From NCBI GenBank assembly GCA_035548675.1, contig DASZSJ010000016.1, forward strand, positions 7,300-71,299: 64,000 bases of DNA. Direction: 5' to 3'. Made by a program: the position numbers and the translations under genes. Shown in pieces: positions 42,403 to 50,202 of the stretch. The notes under the pieces were generated by a model, which was not told the DNA's origin, searched no databases, and saw nothing but the letters and a program-made list of their open reading frames with translations. This DNA is from VRUE01 sp035548675. Lineage in GTDB: Bacteria; Actinomycetota; Thermoleophilia; Solirubrobacterales; 70-9. Position 1 is the first letter of the stretch, and each line of letters starts with the position of its first letter.

Positions 42403-42933
42403 CTAGAGGATCTGTTTGACGAGGAAGTTGAAGACCGCGTCGAGCGCGCCGAGGTAGGCGGCGGCGACGGTAACGAAGATGATTGTGACGGCGGTGGCCT
42501 GCACGAGGGTGTCTCGGTCCGGCCACTGGACCTTTTTCAGCTCGGCCCAGCAGGAGATGAGGAAGCCGATAACCCCACCGCGCTGACCGGACTGCGCCTG
42601 CTGCGCCTTCTTCTGGCGCTTCTCCAGCTGCTCGCTCTCGCGGCGCTTCTGCTCGGCGCGCTTGCGCTTCTCCGTCTCTTTCGCCGCCTTCGCCTCGGCG
42701 CGCCGCTCGGCGCGCGAGGGCTTGGGGGCGTCGGGGGTCTCGAGCGCGGTTTCGGGAGCACCGGCGCCCATGCCGCGCTCCACCGCCTCGACCTCGGCGA
42801 CCTCGGCGGAGACGGGCACCTGGGTGTCGTGCTGGGCCCGCGACTCCGAGGTGCGCTCGGCGCCGACGCGCTTTCGCTCCTGCTCCTCGCGGGCGCGGCG
42901 CTCGGCCTTGCGCTGTGCGCGCGACTTGGCCAT
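42403..42933 (-). CDS. secE: Preprotein translocase subunit SecE, long form
   Basis: From ATG 42933 (MAKSRAQRKAERRAREEQER) the protein has 176 residues. The last ~60 are the SecE domain, FLISCWAELKKVQWPDRDTL, then one transmembrane helix. The first ~115 are a charged, K/R/E-rich, coiled-coil-like extension that is long for SecE. SecE clamps SecY. It lies 35 bases upstream of nusG, the usual pairing. Confidence 0.95.
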   Translation of the reverse strand: MAKSRAQRKAERRAREEQERKRVGAERTSESRAQHDTQVPVSAEVAEVEAVERGMGAGAPETALETPDAPKPSRAERRAEAKAAKETEKRKRAEQKRRESEQLEKRQKKAQQAQSGQRGGVIGFLISCWAELKKVQWPDRDTLVQATAVTIIFVTVAAAYLGALDAVFNFLVKQIL

Positions 42934-42938
42934 CGCCC

Positions 42939-43103
42939 CTAGCGCGTCTCCTTGTGCGCCGTGTGCTTGCCGCACCAGCGACAGTACTTGCGCAGCTCGA
43001 TGCGGTCCGGCGAGTTGCGCCTGGACTTGTTGGTCTGGTAATTGCGCCGCTTGCAGTCTTCGCAAGCCAGCGTCACCGCGATGCGGACATCTCCGCGAGC
43101 CAT
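42939..43103 (-). CDS. rpmG: 50S ribosomal protein L33, zinc-binding
   Basis: The 54-residue protein reads MARGDVRIAVTLACEDCKRR and NYQTNKSRRNSPDRIELRKY, then CRWCGKHTAHKETR, with two CxxC pairs for zinc. It is 5 bases upstream of secE in the expected rpmG-secE-nusG order. GAGGGAG lies just before the ATG. It is too short to appear in most ORF lists. Confidence 0.97.
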   Translation of the reverse strand: MARGDVRIAVTLACEDCKRRNYQTNKSRRNSPDRIELRKYCRWCGKHTAHKETR

Positions 43104-43193
43104 TTACTCCCTCGATTGGGTCGACGCCTTACAAGGAAAAACCTCGGGCCGAGGCGCGAGGCTGAGGCGAAGGATAGCGCCTAGAGTGAGCTG

Positions 43194-43955
43194 GTGAGCG
43201 CGCCCCACTACGACCGGCTCGGCCGTGGATACGCGCTGACGCGCCGGCCCGATCCACGCATCGCGGCGCGGATCGAGGCGGCGCTCGGTGAGGCTCGCAC
43301 GGTACTCAACGTCGGGGCCGGGACGGGCTCCTACGAGCCGGCCGACCGCGAGGTGATGGCGGTCGAGCCTTCGGGCGAGATGATCGCCCAGCGCCCGGCC
43401 GGTTCGGCGCCGGTCGCGCAGGCGAGCGCCGAAGCGCTGCCCTTCGAGGCGGACAGCTTCGATGCGGCGATGGCGGTGCTGACCGCGCACCACTGGCCGG
43501 ACCTGGAGCGGGGCCTGGCCGAGATGAGACGGGTGAGCCGCGAGCGCATCGTCATCGTCACCTTCGACCACGAGGTCCTGGAGGAGCTCTGGATCGCGCG
43601 CGACTACTTTCCGGCGATGCTCTCGCCCAAGCGCCGGGCGGGGGCGACGAGCGGCGAGCTGCTGCGGTGCCTCGCCGGGGCGAGCGCCTCCGCCATCCCG
43701 GTGCCGCACGATTGCAGCGACCTCTTCTTCGCTGCCCTCTGGGCGCGGCCGGAGCTGCTGCTCGACGAGGAGGTGCTGCGGCCGATGTGGGTCTGGCAGA
43801 GCATCACGGCGGAGGCGCGGCGCGGCGGCCGCGAACGGCTCGTCGCCGACCTCGAGAGCGGCGCCTGGGAGGAGCGCCACGGGCACCTGCGCGAGCGGGG
43901 CGAGCTGGACGTGGGGCTGCGGCTGGTGAGCGCGCCGGTGCGCGGTCGCGGTTGA
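43194..43955 (+). CDS. Class I SAM-dependent methyltransferase
   Basis: The 253-residue protein has the SAM-binding motif I VLNVGAGTGSYEPADREVMA, an acidic end of strand 2 (VEPSGEMIAQRP), and post-motif FDAAMAVLTAHHWPDLERGL typical of the methyltransferase-11 fold. The C-terminal half is less conserved. It starts with GTG 90 bases from rpmG, divergently. The substrate is unknown. Confidence 0.85.
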   Translation: MSAPHYDRLGRGYALTRRPDPRIAARIEAALGEARTVLNVGAGTGSYEPADREVMAVEPSGEMIAQRPAGSAPVAQASAEALPFEADSFDAAMAVLTAHHWPDLERGLAEMRRVSRERIVIVTFDHEVLEELWIARDYFPAMLSPKRRAGATSGELLRCLAGASASAIPVPHDCSDLFFAALWARPELLLDEEVLRPMWVWQSITAEARRGGRERLVADLESGAWEERHGHLRERGELDVGLRLVSAPVRGRG

Positions 43956-43995
43956 TGGTTGAGATCCGCGCCCCCGGTAGTAGTACGTTTTCGGC

Positions 43996-44328
43996 ATGGA
44001 CCCCAGTCGCGCCAAAGAGCTGCTCGCCGCGGAGCGCGAGCGGGTCGAGCGGGAGCTCGCCGCACTCGAGGCCGGAGGCCCGGAAGAGGGCGACAACCGC
44101 CGGGAACCGGGCGACGAAGGCTCCGAGGGTCTCTACCAAGACGAGTTCGACGCCGGGCGGCTCGAGGACCTGAAGAAGCGCCTGGCCGCGGTCGAGCGGG
44201 CCGAAGAGCGCCTCGCCGCCGGCACCTACGGGCTCTCGGTCCGCAGTGGCGAACCGATCCCGGACGAGCGGCTCGAGGCCTTCCCGACCGCCGAGCTGAC
44301 GGTCGAGGAGGCCGAGCGCGGCGGTTGA
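43996..44328 (+). CDS. DksA/TraR-like protein lacking the zinc-finger cysteines
   Basis: The 110-residue protein has an N-terminal coiled coil (RAKELLAAERERVERELAAL), then RLAAVERAEERLAAGTYGLS and GEPIPDERLEAFPTAEL, matching the DksA/TraR core (GxYGxCxxCGxxIxxxRLxAxP). The four zinc cysteines are replaced (GTYGLSVRSGEPI). Relatives bind the RNA polymerase secondary channel. It lies 40 bases after the methyltransferase and is probably co-transcribed. Confidence 0.75.
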   Translation: MDPSRAKELLAAERERVERELAALEAGGPEEGDNRREPGDEGSEGLYQDEFDAGRLEDLKKRLAAVERAEERLAAGTYGLSVRSGEPIPDERLEAFPTAELTVEEAERGG

Positions 44329-44345
44329 CCCGGGCTGCGCTCGCC

Positions 44346-44708
44346 CTATTCGAGCAACACCAGTGCGACCGTAATCAGCCCCAGGGCGGCCCCACCAGCC
44401 GCAAGCGCTCCCTGCGCGACCCCAAGCGGCTCGGCGAACCGCCCCTGTGCGAGCGCTCGGTCCACCGCCCGGCGGCGAAGGCTGCCGTAGACGATGACGA
44501 CGATCCCGTAGATCGCGAAGAGCACGCCGGCGACGACGTACGGCCAGCGATGCGTCGAATCGGCCAGCTCAGGAATCACGCGGCTGACCGCTAGCGCCAG
44601 AGCCAGGATCGTCATCCCGGTCCGCCACCAGGCAAGCTCGGTCCGCTCGCTGGCCAGACGAGTCCGCCGAGTCGCATCGACCGAGGACCGCGGGGGCGTG
44701 GGAGTCAT
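44346..44708 (-). CDS. DUF202-type membrane protein
   Basis: The 120-residue protein has RTRLASERTELAWWRTGMTI, the RTxLAxERTxLAWxRT pattern of DUF202 (YidH-like). Three transmembrane helices follow (about residues 30-48, 54-75 and 98-119). Function is unknown. It converges on the DksA-like gene. Confidence 0.8.
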   Translation of the reverse strand: MTPTPPRSSVDATRRTRLASERTELAWWRTGMTILALALAVSRVIPELADSTHRWPYVVAGVLFAIYGIVVIVYGSLRRRAVDRALAQGRFAEPLGVAQGALAAGGAALGLITVALVLLE

Positions 44709-44882
44709 CGCCGTTCATCTTGGGCGACGGCGCGGATCGAAATAGGCCGCGCGGAGGAATGCGGCCAGGCAAGACCGCTCGGGTTAGGACGAGACTCCAC
44801 TTCTGTCCTTCGAGACCGCGCCATAGGTGGACAGCGCGTGCGCTGCGGTCTAACGTCTGCGCAAGCGATGGTCGTAGGGGGA

Positions 44883-45173
44883 ATGGGAACACCCGACGAT
44901 GAACCGACTTTCCGGGCGGTTGTGCCCGAGGGCGCTCACCCAGAGTTGGTCGAAGAAGAATTCGACCTCTTCCGCCGGCTGATGGCGATGATGGAGAAGC
45001 GTCTGCCCGACATCCCCAAGGACCGCTTGGGCGACTTACTCCCACAGGCTCGCAGCGAAGATCCCGAGATAGCCGCCGTCGCCGCGAGGCTGGAGGAAGT
45101 CGTGGAAACCCATCGCGGAAGCGTCATCCGCATGCTCTGGGAAAACGACGAGCGCCGAGAGGGACAGGAGTAA
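44883..45173 (+). CDS. Hypothetical acidic protein
   Basis: From the ATG at 44883, preceded by AGGGGGA, the protein has 96 residues, many acidic, with helical stretches (ELVEEEFDLFRRLMAMMEKR) and no recognised motif. It is the first gene of the accessory region after the core genes. The longer frame from 44838 lacks a ribosome-binding site. Confidence 0.55.
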   Translation: MGTPDDEPTFRAVVPEGAHPELVEEEFDLFRRLMAMMEKRLPDIPKDRLGDLLPQARSEDPEIAAVAARLEEVVETHRGSVIRMLWENDERREGQE

Positions 45174-45243
45174 ATAGACCGGGATGTAGTGACTTCGCGT
45201 TCAGCGCCCCGTTCTCCCGGAGAGACGCCTGCAGTTCCTCGAA

Positions 45244-45642
45244 CTACTGGACGGCACGCCAGAAGACCGTCGCCACAACTCCCTCGAATTGGCCTTTGTC
45301 GGTGCCGGCGATGACCTCGTTGACTTCCGGCCTCACGCTGATCGCCAACGCCGGTGCTATCGGTACGACAAAGCGACGAGCCTGACCAACCAAACGAGCA
45401 TCGAGTTCGACGTTTCCGATCGTCCCCGAGAATCCCCCGTCCGTGTCCTCGACAAATGCCCACGTCTTGTCGTCGACCGAGTCTGCAAGCCACCATCTGA
45501 GCGTAGTCCCGGTATCTGGCTCCCACTGCTCGACTCTCAAGGCAACGATGACGGTAACGGCCGATGAGAAGTCACCTGGGATCCGAACGAGTTTTCGCTC
45601 GGCGACAGTCCCGAGGTCGACTATCTCCGTGTGGGTCGTCAT
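45244..45642 (-). CDS. Hypothetical protein
   Basis: This 132-residue soluble protein is rich in beta-strand-like segments (TVIVALRVEQWEPDTGTTLR, ARRFVVPIAPALAISVRPEV). It matches no family that I recognise. The start overlaps the stop of the gene upstream (ATGA), so the pair is an operon. Confidence 0.5.
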   Translation of the reverse strand: MTTHTEIVDLGTVAERKLVRIPGDFSSAVTVIVALRVEQWEPDTGTTLRWWLADSVDDKTWAFVEDTDGGFSGTIGNVELDARLVGQARRFVVPIAPALAISVRPEVNEVIAGTDKGQFEGVVATVFWRAVQ

Positions 45643-45842
45643 GCCCGGCCCCCTCCCGATTCGACGGCCCTGAGAGCAGATCCATAGAGCACGGAGGCTG
45701 CCTGCATTGCGAGTCGTAGGCGACGACGTCGATCAACCTCGGCAGCACCCTGCTCCTCTTCATGGAGGCGCAGTATGTGGCCCTGCATTTCTTGGTGCGT
45801 CGGCAGATCCCCCTGGATCGGGTAAATGTATGCCCTCCTCAT
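45639..45842 (-). CDS. Small hypothetical protein, coupled to the next gene
   Basis: The 67-residue protein has a charged middle (LRLHEEEQGAAEVDRRRRLR) and an amphipathic C-terminal half. It overlaps the 45244-45642 gene by 4 bases. There is no recognised domain; it may be an antitoxin-like or structural partner, but nothing in the sequence proves it. Confidence 0.4.
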   Translation of the reverse strand: MRRAYIYPIQGDLPTHQEMQGHILRLHEEEQGAAEVDRRRRLRLAMQAASVLYGSALRAVESGGGRA

Positions 45843-46104
45843 CCAGGCCGCTTGCCTTCAATCTGAGCTTCGTCGAGACCTCTCCGCGCGTCCTCGTGCT
45901 CCTGTGAGGCATCCGCTCAGCATCAAAGGCAGCCATCGAGGTGTCGATAAGCCCGTCAATGCTTCCCGTTCGCCTGGTCTGTTGCTTTGCCGTGCTTGTC
46001 TTCCATGGATCGCTTGGGGCGCGGACATCGGGATCGTCTCCGGCAAATGACCTGACCGGCGGGGCCGATTGGACTCGGTCCGGGCGATCGGGACCATGTA
46101 GTCA

Positions 46105-46570
46105 GCGGTCGTCATCAACGAGAAATCGAGAGTTCCGGCGATTGACGAGTCCGCTTTGGAGCGGCTGAGCGTTGCGCTCGACCAGGAGGGGGTAGTCGCC
46201 ACCACGCTGATTGGCTCGCAGGCGCGCGGGACACCCGGTCCGCTTTCGGATGTCGACATCGCTGTTTGGCACGACGAGGGACTCGATCCTGCCGATCGTT
46301 TGCGTCTTCAGCTCAACCTGGCATTGGCCGCCTGGCGGGCTCTTGGCACGGACGAGATCGACATCGTCATGCTCAATAAGGCTTCGCCGCTACTGCGCTA
46401 GTAGAGGGGCGACTAGAGACGCACGGCTGCTGGTGGAGCGTGATCCGGTTGCTCGGGTTCGGCTCGACGCGCGGGCGCTTCTCAACCACCTCGACACCAA
46501 GCCGCTGAGAGCGGAGATGTCACGGGGCCTTCCCAAGCGGATACAGGAGGGTCGCTTTGGTCGACCCTGA
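46105..46570 (+). pseudogene. Decayed MntA-like nucleotidyltransferase
   Basis: The translated sequence follows the intact MntA at 47277-47747 (VVINEKSRVP, GSQARGTPGPLSDVDIAVWH, GTDEIDIVMLN). The ATG equivalent is GCG (46105-46107). A net +4 change near 46390-46410 breaks the frame with a TAG at 46399. Homology then resumes in another frame as LVERDPVARVRLDARALLNH and ends EGRFGRP at 46570. The similarity also includes about 40 bases upstream. Without the start codon and an intact frame it cannot make the normal protein. Confidence 0.85.
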
Positions 46571-46745
46571 GAGCGTTGACGCCTGGCTCGAGCACCTTTC
46601 GAGTTGCTCGCCGAGTCGGAGCGCCTACCTGGAGGTGGATGACGACAAGGTTTGGGACGCCGTCGGCACCTCGACGACCTGCGCGCATTCGCCGCGATCG
46701 TCCAGCGATTCGAGGGCCGACCACCGCGCCGGGCCGTAGGTCGCA
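46557..46745 (+). pseudogene. Remnant of HepT-like HEPN gene
   Basis: After the MntA-like pseudogene, a TTG-started frame reads LVDPESVDAWLEHL, matching the HepT start (LVDANRVEARIQRL). The frame then breaks, and a short match to the HepT end (RHLDDLRAFAAIVQRFEG against AHLDDLREFGSTVEQL) appears in a different frame. The middle, including the RNxxxH active site, is gone. It overlaps the upstream pseudogene as the intact pair does. Confidence 0.75.
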
Positions 46746-46775
46746 TCCGCGACCTACGGCTGAAAGGCTGACGAG

Positions 46776-46865
46776 CCGCCGCTTCAGGAGTGGGATTGCG
46801 GCGGTTATGCGACCGGGATGCGACTCGTCCGGCGCGGTCGTTTCGACCGAAGGTCAAGGGCTTAG
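46776..46865 (+). repeat. TGCGACC repeat, copy a
   Basis: GCCGCTTCAGGAGTGGGATT leads into TTATGCGACCGGGATGCGAC and then GGCGCGGTCGTTTCGACCGA. Related copies lie at 48027, 51046 and 52480. It separates the decayed HepT-MntA copy from the intact pair. Confidence 0.65.
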
Positions 46866-47299
46866 TCGCCGGTTGAATCGCCTTCGGAATGGGCCAGTTG
46901 TTCGACGGTGGACCCGAACTCGCGTAGATCGTCGAGGTGCGCCAGTGAGGCAAACACCGCGCGATCGTCGATCTCTAGATACAGGTGCACTATGAGATTG
47001 CGCTGTTTGGCCGCCTCCGCTAGTCGCTGTGCAAGTTGAGCTGGAATGACGCCGCCCTGCCCGAGGGTCGTGAAAACGTCGGCATAGTCGGATGGAGGCT
47101 GCGCCGATTGCTCGCTGACGAGCTGGGTGCCGAGGTCGATGCAGATCTGGACCGCCACCTGTAGCCAGCGCTCGGCTGCGGCACGCTGCTGCTCGTCGGC
47201 GAGATAGGCGTCCTCCCCGGCCCGACGCACCTCGTCGAGACGCTCGATCAGCCCCTCGAGCCGCTGTATCCGGGCTTCAACCCGGTTCGCGTCGACCAA
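46862..47299 (-). CDS. hepT: HepT-like HEPN ribonuclease toxin
   Basis: From the TTG at 47299, preceded by GGAAGGG, the protein has 145 residues. It shows the HEPN motif RNxxxH followed by tyrosine (QRNLIVHLYLEID, about residues 104-116). Helices before it fit the DUF86/HepT fold. In characterised systems HepT is an RNase that is silenced when MntA adenylylates a tyrosine near the motif. It overlaps the mntA stop by 23 bases. Activity is not shown by sequence alone. Confidence 0.85.
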   Translation of the reverse strand: MVDANRVEARIQRLEGLIERLDEVRRAGEDAYLADEQQRAAAERWLQVAVQICIDLGTQLVSEQSAQPPSDYADVFTTLGQGGVIPAQLAQRLAEAAKQRNLIVHLYLEIDDRAVFASLAHLDDLREFGSTVEQLAHSEGDSTGD

Positions 47300-47747
47300 A
47301 GCGCCCTTCCCGTATCCGGCGACGCACACCACGACCCAACTCTTCGCGCAGCGGCACCGTGTCGAGGTAATCCAAGATCGCTCGCGTCTCCAACCGGACC
47401 CGTTCGTCGTGATCCCGCTCGACCAGGCGCTTGGCGTCGCGGATGGCGCGATGGCACATCAGCGGTGGCGCGTGATTGAGCAAGACAATGTCGATCTCGT
47501 CGGTGCCCAGTGCCCGCCCGGCCTCACACGCGATCTTCAATTGAAGATCGAGGCGACCACGGGGATCGAGGGCGGGGTCATGCCAGACGGCGATGTCAAC
47601 GTCCGACAGTGGGCCGACGGTCCCACGGGCCTGCGATCCGATCAGCATCGCGGCAACGACGTTGTCTTGGTCCAGAGCGTGACTGAGCCGCTTCAAAGCA
47701 GCATCGTCGATCGGCGGAACTCGCGATTTCTCGTTGATGACGACCAT
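47277..47747 (-). CDS. mntA: MntA-like nucleotidyltransferase antitoxin
   Basis: The 156-residue protein has the nucleotidyltransferase motif GSQARGTVGPLSDVDIAVWH (G-S, then D-x-D) and a third acidic site, GTDEIDIVLLN. The C-terminal part (LVERDHDERVRLETRAILDY) follows the MntA pattern. It is upstream of and overlaps hepT, the standard order. The ATG lies 60 bases from a divergent GNAT fragment. Confidence 0.87.
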   Translation of the reverse strand: MVVINEKSRVPPIDDAALKRLSHALDQDNVVAAMLIGSQARGTVGPLSDVDIAVWHDPALDPRGRLDLQLKIACEAGRALGTDEIDIVLLNHAPPLMCHRAIRDAKRLVERDHDERVRLETRAILDYLDTVPLREELGRGVRRRIREGRFGRREPG

Positions 47748-47808
47748 TGCCTACATCGTCCCCGATCACCCGGACCGAGTCCAATCTGATCGGACGTACG
47801 ATCCGCCG

Positions 47809-47958
47809 ATGAACGTGCGGAGCATGCGCCCCGATGAAGTCGACGCCGCGGTCAGCGTGTGGCGCGAAGCCAACAACGCCCGTGGTGCGCCGCACGGGCC
47901 TGAGCGCACAGCTCGCATCCGCGTGAAACTCTCAGCCCCGGACGCACTGCCCGGAACG
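47809..47958 (+). pseudogene. Truncated GNAT acetyltransferase
   Basis: Fifty residues (MNVRSMRPDEVDAAVSVWRE, continuing ANNARGAPHGPERTARIRVK and LSAPDALPG) match the start of the intact GNAT at 50202-50822 (MNVRAMHPGEIDAAVSVWRE). Similarity stops at about 47958, and the frame runs into unrelated DNA until 48108. The acetyl-CoA-binding half is missing. The junction sequence resembles DNA near the tRNA-Glu gene. Confidence 0.8.
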
Positions 47959-48026
47959 CCTCGGCGCGCCTCGGCACCACGTTTCAAGAGGAACCGCCGC
48001 AAACGGCTCTGCACCGGGCTGAAGGT

Positions 48027-48085
48027 GGGCCGCTTGGGGAGTGGGGTTGCGAGGGTGATGCGACCGAAATGCGACCACCAGCAAC
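48027..48085 (+). repeat. TGCGACC repeat, copy b
   Basis: GGTGGGCCGCTTGGGGAGTG is followed by GGGTTGCGAGGGTGATGCGA and CCGAAATGCGACCACCAGCA. This closely matches copy c and the first part of copy a. It separates the GNAT fragment from the convergent Fic gene. Confidence 0.65.
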
Positions 48086-48094
48086 TGATTGGCG

Positions 48095-49273
48095 CTACGA
48101 CGAAATGATCTGCACCACCTCAGGCGCTACATAGAGGCGAGCATTTCGAGAAAGCCGCGCGTGCGCTGGTTCCAAAATATTCAGTGACACGAGGGTGTTG
48201 ATCGCATTCTGGGCGCCCTGACCCGACAAGCCAAGGCGCTTGGCAACCCAGGGCCGATCGACGTAAGGACGACCAACTAGATCGGCGGCCAGTCGCTCGG
48301 CAGAGCCTCGCTTGTTCGCATCTTGCACTCGACGGCGCAACTGCTCCTGCAGGGCGACCAGGCCCTCGACTTTCTGCTGAGAGTCAAGGGCTGATGCAGC
48401 AACACCCTCAGCAAAGAAGCTGACCCACCGATCCCAGTCCCCATTGCAGCTGAGGCGCATGAGTTCCTCTTGATAGAGGTCGCGGCGTTTCTCAAACCAC
48501 GGAGAGACCACGAGGAGCGGCTCTCGGATGACCGCACCGCGCAGCAGCTGAACGATCACCAGTAGGCGGCCGAGCCTCCCGTTCCCGTCGGAGTAGGGAT
48601 GGAGCGACTCAAACTGATAGTGACCAAGCGCCGCAAGGACGACTGTCGGCAGTTCAGGAGGCGAAGCGATCCATGCGAGCAACTCCTCGACGCCACCGCG
48701 CAACTGGTCGCCCGGGGGCGGGGGCACGAATCGCGCCTCATCAAACCCGGCGCCACGAGCGCCGATGACAACGATTCGGTCGCGGAGCCCTCCGGCATCG
48801 GATAGCTCGCCGGCGGTGTCGCGAACGAGTGTCTTCTGCAAATCACCCAACATGCCGATTGTGAGTGCGCGATCTTCAGGCCAAGAGAAGGCAAGCTCAG
48901 CCATCCGCTCAAAGTTGAGGACCTCAACCAGCTCAGCGGAGAGCTGCTGCCGATCGTCGCCCTCCGCCGCGAGAACGTCGGCGAATGGAGCGTATGTCCC
49001 CTCCAGCGCGCTCGTACTCTGCGCCTCACGGCGCAGGGTGGGTCGACGAAGGAGCGAGGGCTCGGGAATACGCCGTGCCGCGCCGTCGAGTCGAGCCAGC
49101 GCTGCGGTCGCCGAGTTAACGACGTTCCAGGTCTTCGTTGAGAGCACGATCTCTCGGGGCAACGGATCGGGCAGGAAAGCTTCGCCCTCGACCATCTCGT
49201 GAGTAACTGGATCCGGTCCAAGAATGGGAATTAGGCTGCCGATGGGGCTCTGCTCAAGAGTGGCCGTATCCAC
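48095..49273 (-). CDS. Fic family protein with C-terminal DNA-binding-like domain
   Basis: The 392-residue protein has the Fic motif HPYSDGNGRLGRLLVIVQLL (about residues 218-237), with the catalytic His and the ATP-binding GNGR. The N-terminus (about 20-90) resembles the Fic N-terminal domain. The C-terminus (about 325-392; LVGRPYVDRPWVAKRLGLSG) looks like a winged helix. Fic enzymes transfer AMP or related groups to proteins. A GTG at 49273 starts it, with no Shine-Dalgarno; a 10-bp palindrome abuts the start. Confidence 0.88.
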   Translation of the reverse strand: MDTATLEQSPIGSLIPILGPDPVTHEMVEGEAFLPDPLPREIVLSTKTWNVVNSATAALARLDGAARRIPEPSLLRRPTLRREAQSTSALEGTYAPFADVLAAEGDDRQQLSAELVEVLNFERMAELAFSWPEDRALTIGMLGDLQKTLVRDTAGELSDAGGLRDRIVVIGARGAGFDEARFVPPPPGDQLRGGVEELLAWIASPPELPTVVLAALGHYQFESLHPYSDGNGRLGRLLVIVQLLRGAVIREPLLVVSPWFEKRRDLYQEELMRLSCNGDWDRWVSFFAEGVAASALDSQQKVEGLVALQEQLRRRVQDANKRGSAERLAADLVGRPYVDRPWVAKRLGLSGQGAQNAINTLVSLNILEPAHARLSRNARLYVAPEVVQIISS

Positions 49274-49305
49274 AGACGCAAATATATCGCCTAAAATTTG
49301 CGTCT
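49274..49305 (-). promoter_or_regulatory. Palindromic operator-like site at the fic start
   Basis: AGACGCAAAT (49274-49283) is inverted exactly at 49296-49305 with a 12-base AT-rich spacer. The left arm touches the GTG start of the Fic gene. On the sense strand a TATATT box between the arms could be the -10 of a leaderless promoter. The winged-helix tail of the Fic protein is a candidate binder. Confidence 0.6.
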
Positions 49306-49413
49306 AGCTATGGACAACGCAAGTTGTCTTGTGCCCACAGAAGAATTCCCTGGAAATGAGCCGGTAACGAGCGAGCGAGGGCCAGTAGATCGCCGGGTAG
49401 ATCCGGCTTTCGC

Positions 49414-49755
49414 TCATCCGGCAAGGACGCGGCCCTGCGATAGGGCTGCGTGGACGAGGCCGCCGCGGACTTCCCGCCAACGATCGGCATAGTCGCGACT
49501 TACCACGACCACATCTGCCGGCATACGCAAATCGCGCAGGGTCCGGTGCAGTCGCACCGACTCCTCGGCCTCATTGGCGACCTCGGGCTCAACGACAAGG
49601 AAATCGACATCGCTATGTGGGTGGGCCTCTCCGCGGGCATGGGAGCCAAAAAGAACCACCTGCGCATTGGGGGCAGCAGCAGCCAAGCGGCGTCCCGCCT
49701 CGGCAATCAGCGCATCGTCAATGGCTCTCATCGTCGGAATGGTAGTCGTCGCCAT
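49414..49755 (-). CDS. Nucleotidyltransferase domain protein, solitary
   Basis: The 113-residue protein has GSHARGEAHPHSDVDFLVVE (G-S, D-x-D). It is close to the protein at 53150-53497, sharing EVANEAEESVRLHRTLRDLR and the identical ending LSQGRVLAG. No HEPN partner gene follows; the Fic gene begins 141 bases downstream. It may act as an orphan antitoxin or modify another substrate. Confidence 0.75.
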   Translation of the reverse strand: MATTTIPTMRAIDDALIAEAGRRLAAAAPNAQVVLFGSHARGEAHPHSDVDFLVVEPEVANEAEESVRLHRTLRDLRMPADVVVVSRDYADRWREVRGGLVHAALSQGRVLAG

Positions 49756-49851
49756 GGATCGAGCCCGGCACCACTCTGGTTGTCATCCCGGAGCTCCGAT
49801 GCCACTCGACCTCATTCCACAATGAGAGTTCTTGTCTGCGACGATTGACCC

Positions 49852-50202
49852 GTGCTGAAGCTCGTATCGCTCAAGAACACATGCACCGCGTGTCCATCCC
49901 AGTGGGAGGGAACCCTTGAGGACGGCCGGGCAATCTATGCGCGCTATCGCCACGGCGAACTGAGCGTGGGCGTCGGCAATGACATCAACGAGGCGGTCCG
50001 AAACGGAATGTCCGATCGAGCTCTTTATGCGAACGACACAGGCAACGGACTCGATGGATTCATGGACTTCCAGGAACTGAAGGCCCAGATGCATGGGCTA
50101 CTGGAGTTCCCTGCAGATCTAGACGAGCACGATCGTCGACCGAAACTGCGATCCCGAAATGCCGAGAAAGCTGCTCGCGCTGCCCGACGTACGATTCGTT
50201 GA
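49852..50202 (+). CDS. Hypothetical protein
   Basis: The 116-residue protein has an N-terminal pair of cysteines (NTCTACPSQWEG) and a basic tail (RPKLRSRNAEKAARAARR). No family is recognised. Its stop overlaps the start of the GNAT gene (TGATG), so both are translated from one message. Confidence 0.55.
   Translation: MLKLVSLKNTCTACPSQWEGTLEDGRAIYARYRHGELSVGVGNDINEAVRNGMSDRALYANDTGNGLDGFMDFQELKAQMHGLLEFPADLDEHDRRPKLRSRNAEKAARAARRTIR

Noticed and set aside
44900..46100. Left attachment-site repeat of the tRNA-Glu 3' end
   Set aside because: I looked for a copy of the T arm and acceptor sequence near the left end of the accessory region and found none convincing; the island's left boundary stays undefined.
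45858..46259. 133-codon minus-strand frame over the start of the MntA-like pseudogene
   Set aside because: Antisense to the pseudogene; S/R-rich with no motif or ribosome-binding site.
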